64,000 nucleotides of DNA from Telmatobacter sp. DSM 110680 (GCF_039994875.1 NZ_CP121196.1:2356001-2420000); one strand, 5' to 3'; counted from the stretch's first letter, positions 9,701 to 17,544 are shown. Numbers and translations are program-made. Notes: a model not told the origin generated them from the sequence alone.

Positions 9701-9954
9701 TCCGTGATCTGCATCGTAACGGCAACGAAGAAGGCATAACCGCGGCGATCATCCAGATGGCGAAATGCCTGGATCTGACCGTGACTGCTGAGGGAGTAGA
9801 AAACGAGCAGCAGTTGCAATTTCTGCGTCAGCAGCATTGCGACGATGTGCAGGGCTTCTTGTTCAGCAAGCCGCTTCGGGCTGATCAGATGGATTTTCAA
9901 AGCAGGAAAGCCTCAGCGCTCTTTGAAATCCTGTCGATGGGCATCGCCGACTAA
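6778..9954 (+). CDS. Membrane PAS-GGDEF-EAL protein with periplasmic OB-like sensor
   Basis: This 1058-residue c-di-GMP enzyme has a signal-like N-terminus. An ATG at 6844 would give a tidier signal peptide, but 6778 has the better GGGGA upstream. Residues about 60-430 form a periplasmic module with two similar OB-fold-like blocks (HVRGVVTYYD...LFIQDKTGGIWVDL and VKVIGTVTAIFPNQGIYITDDSGGLYAES). One membrane helix follows near 460-480, then a PAS domain (RYRNIFERNLTGLYVAAADG). The GGDEF domain has an intact GGDEF at 700-704 and an RxxD inhibition site five residues before it. The EAL domain has EAL at 828-830 and the DDFGTGYSSLSYLK loop. Both catalytic signatures look complete, so cyclase and phosphodiesterase activity are both possible. 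The ligand is unknown. Confidence 0.93.
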   Translation: MLRRAVGHEAGKGETRAYALVRMIEILRNAAVFVSVWCAIPAVPAIAVSTHIPELTSIQSIRHTKPSTIGEVPLHVRGVVTYYDIVAPNLFIQDKTGGIWVDLRGSQVTPPSPGQLLDLHGVVGFGFTPYVAKPNWKVVGTAPAPKALHLTYDDAATGTSDGQWVQMEGVVRSFVQQAEGNVLVIDVATPTGVFKVRVPNFRGPFPIELADAKVRFVGVCGAAFNSRNQLIAIHLLMPSIKDLEVLEAPPQDPFAAPVIPISQVRHFSADLTDEHRVKVIGTVTAIFPNQGIYITDDSGGLYAESQDGSPLTEGDQVEVIGFPAAGTFSPVLRSARIRPTARHFLPTIATINGRAALKGVYDAQLVNIPGTLISYRQRVNSQALVLESDDHVTFEAVFARTGLPLLSIPEGSRISLTGICAVKADENGNPSEFAVVLRSPNDIRVVSSPPWLNAPRAVTILSGFMFSTLAVTGWVFILRRRIRKQTRIITEKLMNEMALEERYRNIFERNLTGLYVAAADGRILDCNDACARILGYNGRHELLGNSACAEKIIRKFHVSLSDASFTVGTEQSFERLDGTEGWALCSLKAVSEKDVEGQVFEGSLIDISERKIAQDRVQFLAYFDTLTKLPNRTLVHDRLSQAIAVAKRRREKLGVLHLDIDSFKIINDCLGHSRGDELLQSIAQRLQGCARKDDTVARLGGDEFLIVLGSIGSFADAAMAAERIAGELKPPFNLNGNSLSVTCSIGISTYPDHGKDAETLIKNADVAMYASKGKGRNTFSFFSEDMTAQAIERLQLGNSMRGAMDRGEFYLVFQPEFNLRTGAVSCWEALLRWKHPELGLVPPDKFIPIAEANGMIVPLGEWVLRTACQHARGWHAAGNKVPVAVNVSAVQFRQIGFCDLVKDVLNETGLYPEYLELEITESLLLATEDMRFEVLSQLKTLGVKLAIDDFGTGYSSLSYLKQLPVSKLKIDRSFVRDLHRNGNEEGITAAIIQMAKCLDLTVTAEGVENEQQLQFLRQQHCDDVQGFLFSKPLRADQMDFQSRKASALFEILSMGIAD

Positions 9955-10158
9955 GACTCTAAGCTCATCCATCCGGGACTATGTATCTCAATTAGCGATT
10001 CTGCCCTACCGAGTGTCAGTGTGAGGACTCTCTTCCCCGGCTTTCGGAGAATTCGGAACCTTATGTGCGATTCGAGCTGTTGCAGAAGCAAGGTCGGGCG
10101 TGGATTGCCAGGACTATCTGCCGGCGCACAAGTTTGCGTTCAATATGGAAGGCACGAA

Positions 10159-10193
10159 ACGACGAGCCGGAGATGTGCTCTCCGGCTCGTCGT
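10159..10193 (-). terminator. Hairpin terminator after the TadG-like gene
   Basis: A perfect 15-bp stem (ACGACGAGCCGGAGA with its complement) closes a five-base TGTGC loop. It lies about 25 bp beyond the stop of the TadG-like gene on the minus strand, and a short TTTCGT follows the stem on that strand. The T-tract is weak, but position and stem strength support a terminator. Confidence 0.75.
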
Positions 10194-10216
10194 CGAAATA
10201 AGAGTTCTCGCTGCGT

Positions 10217-11749
10217 TCAACTTATGTTGTTAGGCACCAACCTAGCTGAACTGAATTGCGCAGCAAGATTCGTAAAGATGGTATTCAAACTCCCGCCGTT
10301 GGTGGAGACGCAAGAGCCGCCGCCCGTTGCTGTGGAATCCGAAAAGAAATGCGAGGTGTCTGTTGGCCACCCACTCGACATCTTCTGCATTGCCTGGCAA
10401 GGAGTAACATTCGTGCCGGCCGTATTCGTCTTGCTGTTGTACACGTCTGTCGAACAACCGGAACTCGGAGATCCGTAGGCAATTGTGTACACGGTCGTAC
10501 CCTGGCTGCTGGCGTAATTTGCGGCGGCGATCGCCTGTGCGCATTGATCCTGAAGTGAGGGGTAAGTCGCGCCTTGATTCGTCGCAGGTTTGCCGGAGGA
10601 GTCAAGTATGCAGTAGCCTCCTGGCAGACTGCAGCTGTTGCCTCCGTTGCCGGAACTGGCGTCGCCGTCGCTGAGGATGACCAGAATGTTCTTGGTGTTC
10701 GCATTGGCCGTCGATTGGGCGATGAGCGAGGACTGTGCCTCGTAGATCACGCCAGCATAGTAAGTGCCTGCGCCGCCGGGCGTTTGCATACCGCATTTAC
10801 CTGTAGGAGTGGTCGCGGCCACGATGGTTGAATTGGACGTGCTGGGCAACGACCCTCCTTTCCCGTTCGTCGAGCTATAGTTGGTCCCATACCCCGTAAT
10901 CTGATACGTGGTCGTAGCACTGGACAAACTAGACCAGGCCGCGCCCGCTGCGGGGGTAGTGTAGGACTCAATCTGGGGGTTGGTCCCTTTGCAGTTGGTG
11001 TCGTTGGATACCTGACTAGCTTCGACGGCGGGAAAGGTAAACAAGCTAACTCGGTCGTAGGGTGTGCAGTTCGTACTTGTGTAACCGGCGGCACAGGGTG
11101 TGAGTCCTTCAAGCAGGGTTTGAACTCCACCGAGCGCGCAATAGATTCTTGTTTTGCCGCAGAGCGGGTCATTGTCGTTGCTGGCCATGGAAGCCGTTGT
11201 ATCGACAACGATGGCCACGTTCACCTGCTCAGGTGGGCCGCTTTGCATGGCTGCGGTCGCTACCGTGCTCAGGGTGAGACTAGTTTGGGGCTTTTGGGAC
11301 CAGAAGGTCAGTGCCCCGATGAAGAAGGTGGGCACTGTGGATTGCTGCGTGACTTGAATTACGTTGTAGCCGTTGGGGACGTTCGTAGTGGATGTGTTGA
11401 ATGCGGTGCAGCCCACATTCACAATCGGGGAATCGGTAATGCACTTGAATGAGCTTTGAACTGCCGCGTTTGGTAAGTTCAGTGTGGCGTTGACAGCCCC
11501 CGTCACAGAGCTATAAGAAGACACTTCGGCCTTGACTCCGGTTTGCGTCGCACCGGATTGCGCCATGGCGTAGGCGCCTGCCAGTGCAGCCGCATCCGTC
11601 GAGGACTGCAATTTGCGATAGCAAACGTAGGCGTGACCAAGATCAATCGTCAATCCCGCAGCGCCCATGATCAAGGTGATCAGAAGGGCCATCCAGGGAA
11701 GAGCTTGTCCATCCTCATTGCGAAAAGACCTCGAAGGTTTCTGCTTCAT
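10217..11749 (-). CDS. TadG-like pilus-assembly protein with von Willebrand A domain
   Basis: The 510-residue protein starts at ATG 11749. Its N-terminus is typical of TadG: NEDGQALPWMALLITLIMGAAGLTIDLGHAY, a membrane helix, then the Q-S-x-x-D-A-A-A-L-A-G motif (LQSSTDAAALAGAYA). From about residue 200 a von Willebrand A domain begins, VNVAIVVDTTASMAS, with a MIDAS-like D-x-T-x-S (Ser is usual at the middle position). It continues through ILVILSDGDASSG and a serine/glycine-rich C-terminus rich in cysteines. Such proteins are thought to help Flp pilus or surface assembly. The start overlaps the stop of the TadE-like gene as ATGA, with GAGGTG upstream, so translation is probably coupled. No other tad gene is near. 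Confidence 0.87.
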   Translation of the reverse strand: MKQKPSRSFRNEDGQALPWMALLITLIMGAAGLTIDLGHAYVCYRKLQSSTDAAALAGAYAMAQSGATQTGVKAEVSSYSSVTGAVNATLNLPNAAVQSSFKCITDSPIVNVGCTAFNTSTTNVPNGYNVIQVTQQSTVPTFFIGALTFWSQKPQTSLTLSTVATAAMQSGPPEQVNVAIVVDTTASMASNDNDPLCGKTRIYCALGGVQTLLEGLTPCAAGYTSTNCTPYDRVSLFTFPAVEASQVSNDTNCKGTNPQIESYTTPAAGAAWSSLSSATTTYQITGYGTNYSSTNGKGGSLPSTSNSTIVAATTPTGKCGMQTPGGAGTYYAGVIYEAQSSLIAQSTANANTKNILVILSDGDASSGNGGNSCSLPGGYCILDSSGKPATNQGATYPSLQDQCAQAIAAANYASSQGTTVYTIAYGSPSSGCSTDVYNSKTNTAGTNVTPCQAMQKMSSGWPTDTSHFFSDSTATGGGSCVSTNGGSLNTIFTNLAAQFSSARLVPNNIS

Positions 11750-12261
11750 TGCACCACCTCGCCTATCTGTTCGCCGATAGCGCAGGACAATCCTTTGACG
11801 CCATAGATCGACAACGAACACGGATAGCTGGCCTGAATGGTCGCGGTCGATCCAGCGGGCATAAGCGGGTTGTTATTTCCGCCGGCCGTGGTGCAGGAGA
11901 CGGTGGACTTGTTTGTGCCGTAGGAGTTGCCATTGATGGTGATGGTGATACCAATGCTGCTCGAAGCTAGTCCGGGGGATGCGGCGTTCAGGGCTGTCAC
12001 AGCATCGGAGCACGGGTCAGTTGCGCCCCGGTCTGCTGCGAGTACTCGTCCCGCGCTGCTCATGGCTTCGGCAAGTTGCAGCTTCTGATACAGAGCAGCT
12101 GAAACGGAAAAAATACCGGTGAACAGGCACAGGATGATGGGCAAGACCACGGCCATCTCAACCAGAGCACTGCCGGTCTCATGATTGCTAAAGCGATTCG
12201 AGAGCGTGAGGGCGCCCCGGTGTTCAAAAGGGATCTGGGGAGACGCGTCTGAACAGTTCAT
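11746..12261 (-). CDS. TadE-like pseudopilin family protein
   Basis: This 171-residue protein starts at ATG 12261 with AGGA nine bases upstream; an ATG 22 codons earlier is less likely. The diagnostic part is residues about 25-55, ETGSALVEMAVVLPIILCLF: a TadE motif whose conserved Glu precedes a single membrane helix, then a QKLQLAEAMSSAGRVLAADRG helix. The C-terminal half is a beta-rich extracytoplasmic domain with four cysteines that could form disulfides. TadE/TadF proteins are minor pseudopilins of the Flp pilus. Its stop overlaps the start of the TadG-like gene. Confidence 0.85.
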   Translation of the reverse strand: MNCSDASPQIPFEHRGALTLSNRFSNHETGSALVEMAVVLPIILCLFTGIFSVSAALYQKLQLAEAMSSAGRVLAADRGATDPCSDAVTALNAASPGLASSSIGITITINGNSYGTNKSTVSCTTAGGNNNPLMPAGSTATIQASYPCSLSIYGVKGLSCAIGEQIGEVVQ

Positions 12262-12755
12262 GTGTGGTGGTCCTTTCTTCTCTCCAGAGGGCGTTGCTTC
12301 GAACTCGACTGGTGGCTGGTGGCGCATTGTGGGCCTTCAGCGCTCTTCCCAGTGATTTCTAACCTAGCTGCACGTGACCCGCGCCTCAATGGCATATTCG
12401 GGCTATCTTACTGATACAGCGGTACCTCAATTGGGGGTTACCATCTACCCCGCGTTACATATTCGAGTGCAGACTTTTCCTGGTTGGAGTGGGATGGATC
12501 ACATGTACCCGATCGATCTAAAGGCGAGGAACCTGAGCGCCAGGGCCGATGTCCGACTCGTCGGAGTTCGCGAATCGACTGATGATTCCTATGCATTGAG
12601 AGCGCGACGAGGTCGAGCGAGCCGCCTCGCTCCCGATATTTGGCTGGCATTTTCCGCATCCACGGTGGGTCTCCCCATTGGTACCCATGCGGGAGTATGA
12701 TTCCTGCTCCGCGCCTTCCTGATGATTTCGCGCGGTTCGTCCCTGGAGGGATTCA
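12262..12755. other. Divergent intergenic region upstream of aldB
   Basis: Nearly 500 bp separate the TadE-like gene from aldB. No open frame here looks like a real gene. One dyad stands out at 12552-12565, TCCGACTCGTCGGA, about 190 bp before aldB, and could be an operator. Directly before aldB the sequence TGGAGGGATTCA gives a strong Shine-Dalgarno site for ATG 12756. I did not find a convincing sigma-54 -24/-12 pair. Confidence 0.4.
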
Positions 12756-14285
12756 ATGGCGACCATGACTGAACCGATTCCGGGCAAGCTCAGTGACAAA
12801 GTGAGCTTCCGCCCTCGCTATGGCAACTACATTGGCGGCAAGTGGGTCGAGCCCGCGTCCGGCCAATATTTTGAGAATGTAACGCCGATTACCGGCAAGA
12901 CTTTTTGCGAAATTCCGCGCTCCAATGCGCAAGATGTTGAGCGGGCTCTCGATGCTGCGCACTCGGCTCGCGAGAGTTGGGGACACACGAGCCCCACCCA
13001 CCGCGCCATCCTGATGAACAAAATTGCGCAGCGCATGGAAGACAATCTCGACATCCTTGCGCTGGCCGAAACCTGGGACAACGGCAAGCCAATCCGCGAA
13101 ACCGTCAACGCCGATCTTCCGCTTGCGATCGACCACTGGCGCTACTTTGCCGGCTGCATCCGAGCGCAGGAAGGTACGATCTCCGAAATCGATCATGACA
13201 CTATTGCGTATCACTTCCATGAGCCGCTCGGAGTCGTCGGTCAGATCATTCCATGGAATTTCCCGATATTGATGGCAACGTGGAAACTGGCTCCGGCTAT
13301 CGCTGCAGGCAATTGCGTGGTACTGAAGCCGGCCGAGCAGACGCCCGCCAGCATTCTCGTCTGGGCTGAACTCTGCGCCGACATTCTTCCTCCCGGCGTT
13401 CTGAACATTGTCAACGGATTCGGCCTCGAAGCCGGAAAGCCGCTGGCATCAAGTTCCCGGGTTGCCAAAATCGCCTTCACCGGTGAAACCACCACCGGCC
13501 GCCTGATTATGCAATATGCCAGCCAGAATTTAATTCCCGTCACATTGGAACTCGGCGGCAAATCCCCAAACATTTTCTTCGCAGATGTGCTCAACGAAGA
13601 CGATGACTTTTTCGATAAGGCCATCGAAGGCTTCGTGATGTTCGCACTCAATCAAGGCGAGGTCTGCACCTGTCCCAGCCGCGCGCTGATCCAGGAGAGC
13701 ATCTACGACAGGTTTATGGAGCGTGCACTCAAGCGGGTAGCAGCCATCAAACAGGCCAATCCTCTGGAGAGCGACACCATGATTGGCGCGCAGGTATCGA
13801 CGGAGCAGTTGGAGAAGATCCTGAGCTACATCGATATCGGCAAGAAGGAAGGCGCGGAAGTGCTTGCCGGAGGCGAGCGGGCTCATCCTGGAGGCGAGCT
13901 GGACAACGGGTTCTACGTCCAGCCAACGGTCTTCAAAGGCCACAACAAGATGCGCATCTTCCAGGAGGAAATCTTCGGACCGGTGGTCTCCGTCACCACG
14001 TTCAAGAACGAAGCCGATGCGCTTGAGATCGCCAACGACACGCTCTATGGATTGGGCGCGGGTCTTTGGACGCGGGATGTAAATCGTGTCCATCGCCTTG
14101 GCCGCGGCATTCAGGCAGGACGGGTGTGGGTCAATTGCTATCACGCGTATCCGGCACATGCCGCGTTTGGCGGCTACAAACAATCCGGCATCGGGCGCGA
14201 AACCCACAGCATGATGCTCGATCACTATCAGCAGACCAAGAACATGCTGGTCAGCTACAGCCCGAAGAAGCTGGGCTTCTTCTAA
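12756..14285 (+). CDS. aldB: NAD(P)-dependent aldehyde dehydrogenase, AldB/AcoD/ExaC type
   Basis: The 509-residue protein matches the length of this family and closely resembles E. coli AldB along its whole length as I recall it. The catalytic nucleophile is Cys304 in [11 protein letters not shown]; the general-base region is [16 protein letters not shown], and the cofactor site includes [11 protein letters not shown] and [12 protein letters not shown]. The C-terminus has the typical [19 protein letters not shown] and [12 protein letters not shown]. It oxidises short-chain aldehydes such as acetaldehyde to the acid. The start has TGGAGGG seven bases upstream. A DUF779 gene and a thiolase follow on the same strand, which suggests entry of ethanol- or acetoin-derived C2 units into central metabolism. 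Confidence 0.96.
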   Translation: MATMTEPIPGKLSDKVSFRPRYGNYIGGKWVEPASGQYFENVTPITGKTFCEIPRSNAQDVERALDAAHSARESWGHTSPTHRAILMNKIAQRMEDNLDILALAETWDNGKPIRETVNADLPLAIDHWRYFAGCIRAQEGTISEIDHDTIAYHFHEPLGVVGQIIPWNFPILMATWKLAPAIAAGNCVVLKPAEQTPASILVWAELCADILPPGVLNIVNGFGLEAGKPLASSSRVAKIAFTGETTTGRLIMQYASQNLIPVTLELGGKSPNIFFADVLNEDDDFFDKAIEGFVMFALNQGEVCTCPSRALIQESIYDRFMERALKRVAAIKQANPLESDTMIGAQVSTEQLEKILSYIDIGKKEGAEVLAGGERAHPGGELDNGFYVQPTVFKGHNKMRIFQEEIFGPVVSVTTFKNEADALEIANDTLYGLGAGLWTRDVNRVHRLGRGIQAGRVWVNCYHAYPAHAAFGGYKQSGIGRETHSMMLDHYQQTKNMLVSYSPKKLGFF

Positions 14286-14319
14286 AAGTCGGAATAGGGA
14301 ATAGGGAGCAGTTGGGTGC

Positions 14320-14356
14320 CCCATCCATGACGTATTTTCATCGCGTCATGGGTGGG
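14320..14356 (+). terminator. Hairpin between aldB and the DUF779 gene (repeat-like)
   Basis: The arms CCCATCCATGACG and CGTCATGGGTGGG form a 13-bp stem with a single G-T wobble around an 11-base loop. It lies 35 bp after the aldB stop. No T-tract follows, so it may act as a weak terminator or an RNA-stability element rather than a full stop. The flanking GGGTGCCCCAT recurs inverted near 41673, so it may belong to a dispersed palindromic repeat family. Confidence 0.55.
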
Positions 14357-14423
14357 TCGCACGGATCTTAATGAATGACGAAACGACGAAAATCTTGACG
14401 CTCTCTATCCAAGGCAATCCATC

Positions 14424-14801
14424 ATGTCGGAGATCCCCAAACAAGTCGAAGCCACCGATCTGGCCATTCACCTCATTCGCGTCTTGCGTGAGAAACATGG
14501 GCCGCTCATGTTTCACCAATCGGGGGGCTGTTGCGACGGCAGTTCTCCGATGTGCTATCCGCGCGGCGAATTCATGGTGGGCGACTCCGACATCCAACTC
14601 GGTGAGGTCGACGGCGAACCGTTTTATATGAGCCGCAGCCAGTTTGAATACTGGAAGCACACCCACCTCACGCTCGACGTGGTTCCTGGTCGGGGCGGCA
14701 TGTTCTCTCTCGATGGGCCTGAGGGCTTGCGCTTCCTCATTCGTTCCCGTGTCTTCGATGACAATGAGATTCGCGAACTTCGCGAGGCTGGGCGCATCTA
14801 A
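14424..14801 (+). CDS. DUF779 family protein
   Basis: The 125-residue protein is a DUF779 member, recognised by HGPLMFHQSGGCCDGSSPMCYPRGEF near residues 25-50 and by a C-terminal GPEGLRFLIRSRVF. The conserved adjacent cysteines in GGCCDGSSPMC could bind metal or do redox chemistry; this is inference. It is cytoplasmic by appearance. DUF779 genes are typically found beside AldB/AcoD-type aldehyde dehydrogenases, as here, so a role in assembling or assisting that enzyme is likely although not shown. It begins about 140 bp after aldB and ends 54 bp before the thiolase. Confidence 0.9.
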   Translation: MSEIPKQVEATDLAIHLIRVLREKHGPLMFHQSGGCCDGSSPMCYPRGEFMVGDSDIQLGEVDGEPFYMSRSQFEYWKHTHLTLDVVPGRGGMFSLDGPEGLRFLIRSRVFDDNEIRELREAGRI

Positions 14802-14855
14802 TCCCTGGCGTCGTAAGATAGGTGCCGCTGAAATCTCAGTTACCGGGAGCCATCC

Positions 14856-16049
14856 ATGTCAGAGGTCGTGATCGTTTCGGCCGTTCGTACCGCCATCGGC
14901 AAATTTCAGGGTTCACTGCAGTCGTACACTTCTCCCCGCCTGGGAGCATTGGTCGTCAAAGAAGCTGTTCGGCGGGCGGGAGTTGACCCCGCGCAGGTCG
15001 ACGACTGCATCATGGGCTGCGTCCTGCAGGCGGGAGTCGGCCAGGCTCCGGCACGCCAGGCTGCAATCTTTGCCGGAATTCCACCCGAGGCCGGCGCTCT
15101 TACGGTGAATCAGGTTTGCGGCTCGGGCCTTCGGGCTATTTCACTCGCAGCGCAGGCCGTTCAGACCGGCGACTCCGGGATTGTCGTTGCGGGTGGCATG
15201 GAGTCGATGTCCAACGCGCCATACCTTCTGCCGCAGGCGCGCAACGGCTATCGCATGGGCAATGGCACGCTCGTCGACGCTATGATCAACGACGGACTGT
15301 GGGACGTCTACAACGAGTTCCATATGGGTGCTGCGGCTGAAATGGTTGCGGAAAAATACCACATCAGCCGAGCCGATCAGGATGCCTTTGCTGCTGAATC
15401 GCACCGCCGTGCTGGCGCAGCCACCACTGAAGGCCGCTTCCGTGCGCAGATCTTGCCAGTAGAAGTTCCCCCGGCGAAGAAGGGCGAAGCACCGCGCGCA
15501 TTCGACGCCGACGAAGCGATCCGCCCCGACACTACCGCCGAGATACTTGCCAAACTGAAGCCGGCCTTCAAGAAAGACGGCACGGTGACGGCAGGCAACG
15601 CGCCGGGTGTAAGCGATGGCGCCGCTGCGGTTGTTGTAAGCAGTGCCGAACGGGCAACGGAACTGGGATTAAAGCCGATGGTGATCGTCCGTGCGCAGGC
15701 CACTGCGGGGCGTGCGCCTGAATGGTTTTCGCTCGCTCCCATTGACGCGGTGCGCAAGGTCGTTGCCAAGGCGGGCTGGTCACTCGAGTCTGTGGATCTG
15801 TTCGAGTTGAACGAAGCGTTCAGCGTACAGGCGCTGTCGGTCATCAGAGAACTTGGACTCGACCAGGCGCGCGTCAACGTCAACGGCGGAGCAGTCGCCT
15901 TGGGGCACCCTATCGGAGCAAGCGGTGCAGCGGTGCTGGTAAAGCTGATCTATGCCATGGCCGATCGCGGCGCGAAACGGGGCATTGCTTCGCTTTGCCT
16001 AGGTGGTGGTGGCGCCGTTGCGCTGGCAGTCGAACTACCCCTGGGTTGA
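14856..16049 (+). CDS. Acetyl-CoA C-acetyltransferase (thiolase II)
   Basis: The 397-residue length is standard for biosynthetic thiolases. The nucleophilic Cys88 lies in [10 protein letters not shown]. His351 is in [15 protein letters not shown], and Cys381 is in [12 protein letters not shown], where the usual xCGGGMGxA/xCIGGGQG pattern is slightly altered to CLGGGGA. It condenses two acetyl-CoA to acetoacetyl-CoA or runs the reverse in fatty-acid breakdown. It begins 54 bp after the DUF779 gene, so it is probably co-transcribed with aldB. That would fit disposal of acetyl units made from the aldehyde. The symbol is left blank because atoB and phaA cannot be told apart from sequence alone. 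Confidence 0.93.
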   Translation: MSEVVIVSAVRTAIGKFQGSLQSYTSPRLGALVVKEAVRRAGVDPAQVDDCIMGCVLQAGVGQAPARQAAIFAGIPPEAGALTVNQVCGSGLRAISLAAQAVQTGDSGIVVAGGMESMSNAPYLLPQARNGYRMGNGTLVDAMINDGLWDVYNEFHMGAAAEMVAEKYHISRADQDAFAAESHRRAGAATTEGRFRAQILPVEVPPAKKGEAPRAFDADEAIRPDTTAEILAKLKPAFKKDGTVTAGNAPGVSDGAAAVVVSSAERATELGLKPMVIVRAQATAGRAPEWFSLAPIDAVRKVVAKAGWSLESVDLFELNEAFSVQALSVIRELGLDQARVNVNGGAVALGHPIGASGAAVLVKLIYAMADRGAKRGIASLCLGGGGAVALAVELPLG

Positions 16050-16069
16050 CTCGCGCCGGGGCTTTCACT

Positions 16070-16083
16070 GTCCGATATCGGAC
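16070..16083. promoter_or_regulatory. Palindromic activator site 1 (putative NtrC-type UAS)
   Basis: GTCCGATATCGGAC is a perfect 14-bp palindrome. Its centre is about 128 bp upstream of the transcription start predicted from the -24/-12 element, a usual distance for sigma-54 enhancer sites. A second dyad with the same CCG-N4-CGG core lies with its centre 20 bp downstream, on about the same helix face. The NtrC-type regulator encoded at the end of the operon is the obvious candidate ligand, by inference. Confidence 0.6.
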
Positions 16084-16090
16084 GATCCTT

Positions 16091-16102
16091 ACCGTCATCG
16101 GT
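16091..16102. promoter_or_regulatory. Palindromic activator site 2 (putative NtrC-type UAS)
   Basis: ACCGTCATCGGT has 4-bp perfect arms with the CCG-N4-CGG core of site 1. The right half ATCGG is shared with site 1. Its centre is about 108 bp before the predicted start. Tandem dyads two turns apart suggest cooperative binding of two activator dimers. Confidence 0.5.
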
Positions 16103-16177
16103 CACTTCAACTCCCAATCCATCAGAGCCTTACGTCGACTAAGCCGTTTATTTGGAATAGCTGACGATCAAGGGCCT

Positions 16178-16194
16178 TTGGCACGGCAAGTGCT
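16178..16194 (+). promoter_or_regulatory. Sigma-54-type -24/-12 promoter of the export operon
   Basis: TTGGCACGGCAAGTGCT matches the sigma-54 consensus (YTGGCACGrNNNTTGCW) at every defined base but one (GTGCT for TTGCT). The invariant GG and GC are spaced correctly. It predicts a transcript start near 16205, only three bases before the adaptor's ATG, implying a nearly leaderless message. Two upstream dyads and an NtrC-type activator gene in the same operon support the call; nothing here measures activity. Confidence 0.6.
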
Positions 16195-16207
16195 CCTACC
16201 TCAAGTG

Positions 16208-17476
16208 ATGGATATCGCACGCCCAGATTTGAAAAAGCAAAAGCGGCGCCGCCTCATCATTTGGGCCGGCATTGGGGTGGTGGTTCTTACGGTTGCAGTG
16301 GTTCTGGTTTCCCGGCTCAAGCCGGCAGCTCCCACGGTCGATGCGTCAACTGTTTGGCCGGACACTGTGAAGCGCGGCAACATGATCCGGCAGGTACGTG
16401 GCTCGACCGGCACTCTGGTTCCTCGCGAAGACTCGATCGAATTGATCCCCGCACTTACCGATGCCACGGTGGTGCGGATACGTGTGCTGCCCGGAACCAT
16501 CGTCAAAGCTGACACCATATTGATGGACCTGGCTGCGCCGGAAGTCGAACAGAAGCTTCTCGACGCGAAGTTAGCGGTCAAGGCCGCGGAAGCCGACAAC
16601 AGGAGCCTTCAGGCAACCCTGCAGAGCACCTTGATGGACAAGAAGATCGCAGCGGCCCTGGTCAACACTGAGAACACCCAGGACCAGTTGCAAGCCAAGA
16701 CCGATGAGCAGCTTTACAAGCTCGGTGTAATTGCCGGCATCGCGTATGACAAATCAAAGGGGACCGCTGATCAGTTAGCCGCACAGCAGAAGCTCAGTCT
16801 GCAGCAGCTGGAACTGAATGAGAGGAATATCGAGGTTCAGCTCGCGTCTTCGCAAGCCAAGATCGAACAGGCCAAAGCGCTGCTGGCCCTCTATCAAAAG
16901 CAGTCGGCAGCGCTCGAAGTGCGCGCCGGAATCGGGGGGGAGGTTGACCCGCTACCTGTTCCACTCGGGGTGGGCTCGCACGTGACCGCTGGCCAGTCAT
17001 TGGCCGAGGTAGTGCAGTTGGGCAAATTAAAGGCTGCACTGCAGATTGCCGAGACGCAGGCGCGTGACATCCAGATAGGGCTGCCAGCTTCGGTCGATAC
17101 GCATAATGGCGTTGTTTCCGGTCACGTCACCCGTATTGATCCCGCGGTATTGAACGGAACGCGCACCGTTGACGTACAACTCGATGGAGATCTTCCCGCA
17201 GGCGCGGTCAAGGGACTGAGTGTTGACGGGACGATCGATCTGGAACGACTTAAAGACGTGCTCTATGTTGGCCGGCCTGCGCTGGGCAATGAGAACTCGA
17301 CACTGAGTCTTTTCAAGGAATCTCCAGACCACAAGACGGCTGAGCGTGTCCAGGTCAAAGTCGGCCGCGCGTCGGTCAATAGTATCCAGGTACTCGACGG
17401 TTTGAAGGAAGGCGATACCGTAATTCTTTCCGACATGTCGCGCTATGACGCAGTAGATCGCATTCGCCTTGAGTAA
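16208..17476 (+). CDS. MacA/HlyD-like periplasmic adaptor of a tripartite exporter
   Basis: From ATG 16208 the 422-residue protein begins MDIARPDLKKQKRRR, followed by one membrane anchor (LIIWAGIGVVVLTVAVVLV). A membrane-fusion-protein body follows: a barrel/lipoyl half (GTLVPREDSIELIPALTDATVVRI), a long coiled-coil hairpin around residues 120-240 rich in A, K, L and Q, the second lipoyl half, then beta-barrel segments (VVSGHVTRIDPAVLNGTRTVDVQL). The frame is open upstream to 15995, but that part is unlike protein and contains the regulatory sites. It bridges inner-membrane permease and TolC. It is the first gene of the operon and has no good Shine-Dalgarno, which fits a leaderless start. Confidence 0.9.
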   Translation: MDIARPDLKKQKRRRLIIWAGIGVVVLTVAVVLVSRLKPAAPTVDASTVWPDTVKRGNMIRQVRGSTGTLVPREDSIELIPALTDATVVRIRVLPGTIVKADTILMDLAAPEVEQKLLDAKLAVKAAEADNRSLQATLQSTLMDKKIAAALVNTENTQDQLQAKTDEQLYKLGVIAGIAYDKSKGTADQLAAQQKLSLQQLELNERNIEVQLASSQAKIEQAKALLALYQKQSAALEVRAGIGGEVDPLPVPLGVGSHVTAGQSLAEVVQLGKLKAALQIAETQARDIQIGLPASVDTHNGVVSGHVTRIDPAVLNGTRTVDVQLDGDLPAGAVKGLSVDGTIDLERLKDVLYVGRPALGNENSTLSLFKESPDHKTAERVQVKVGRASVNSIQVLDGLKEGDTVILSDMSRYDAVDRIRLE

Positions 17477-17544
17477 GTGCTAGGCGAGCAGGCAACAATC
17501 TTCAGGGACCGGCCAGGAATCAGTATTGAATTCATTTCTGATTG

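Noticed and set aside
12374..12700. A 108-codon open frame upstream of aldB
   Set aside because: Composition is not protein-like, no Shine-Dalgarno precedes it, and I recognise no homologue; treated as intergenic.
15995..16207. Upstream extension of the adaptor gene overlapping the thiolase
   Set aside because: The translated segment is unlike any adaptor N-terminus and would place the regulatory dyads and the sigma-54-like element inside coding sequence; ATG 16208 gives the normal Lys/Arg-rich start before the membrane anchor.
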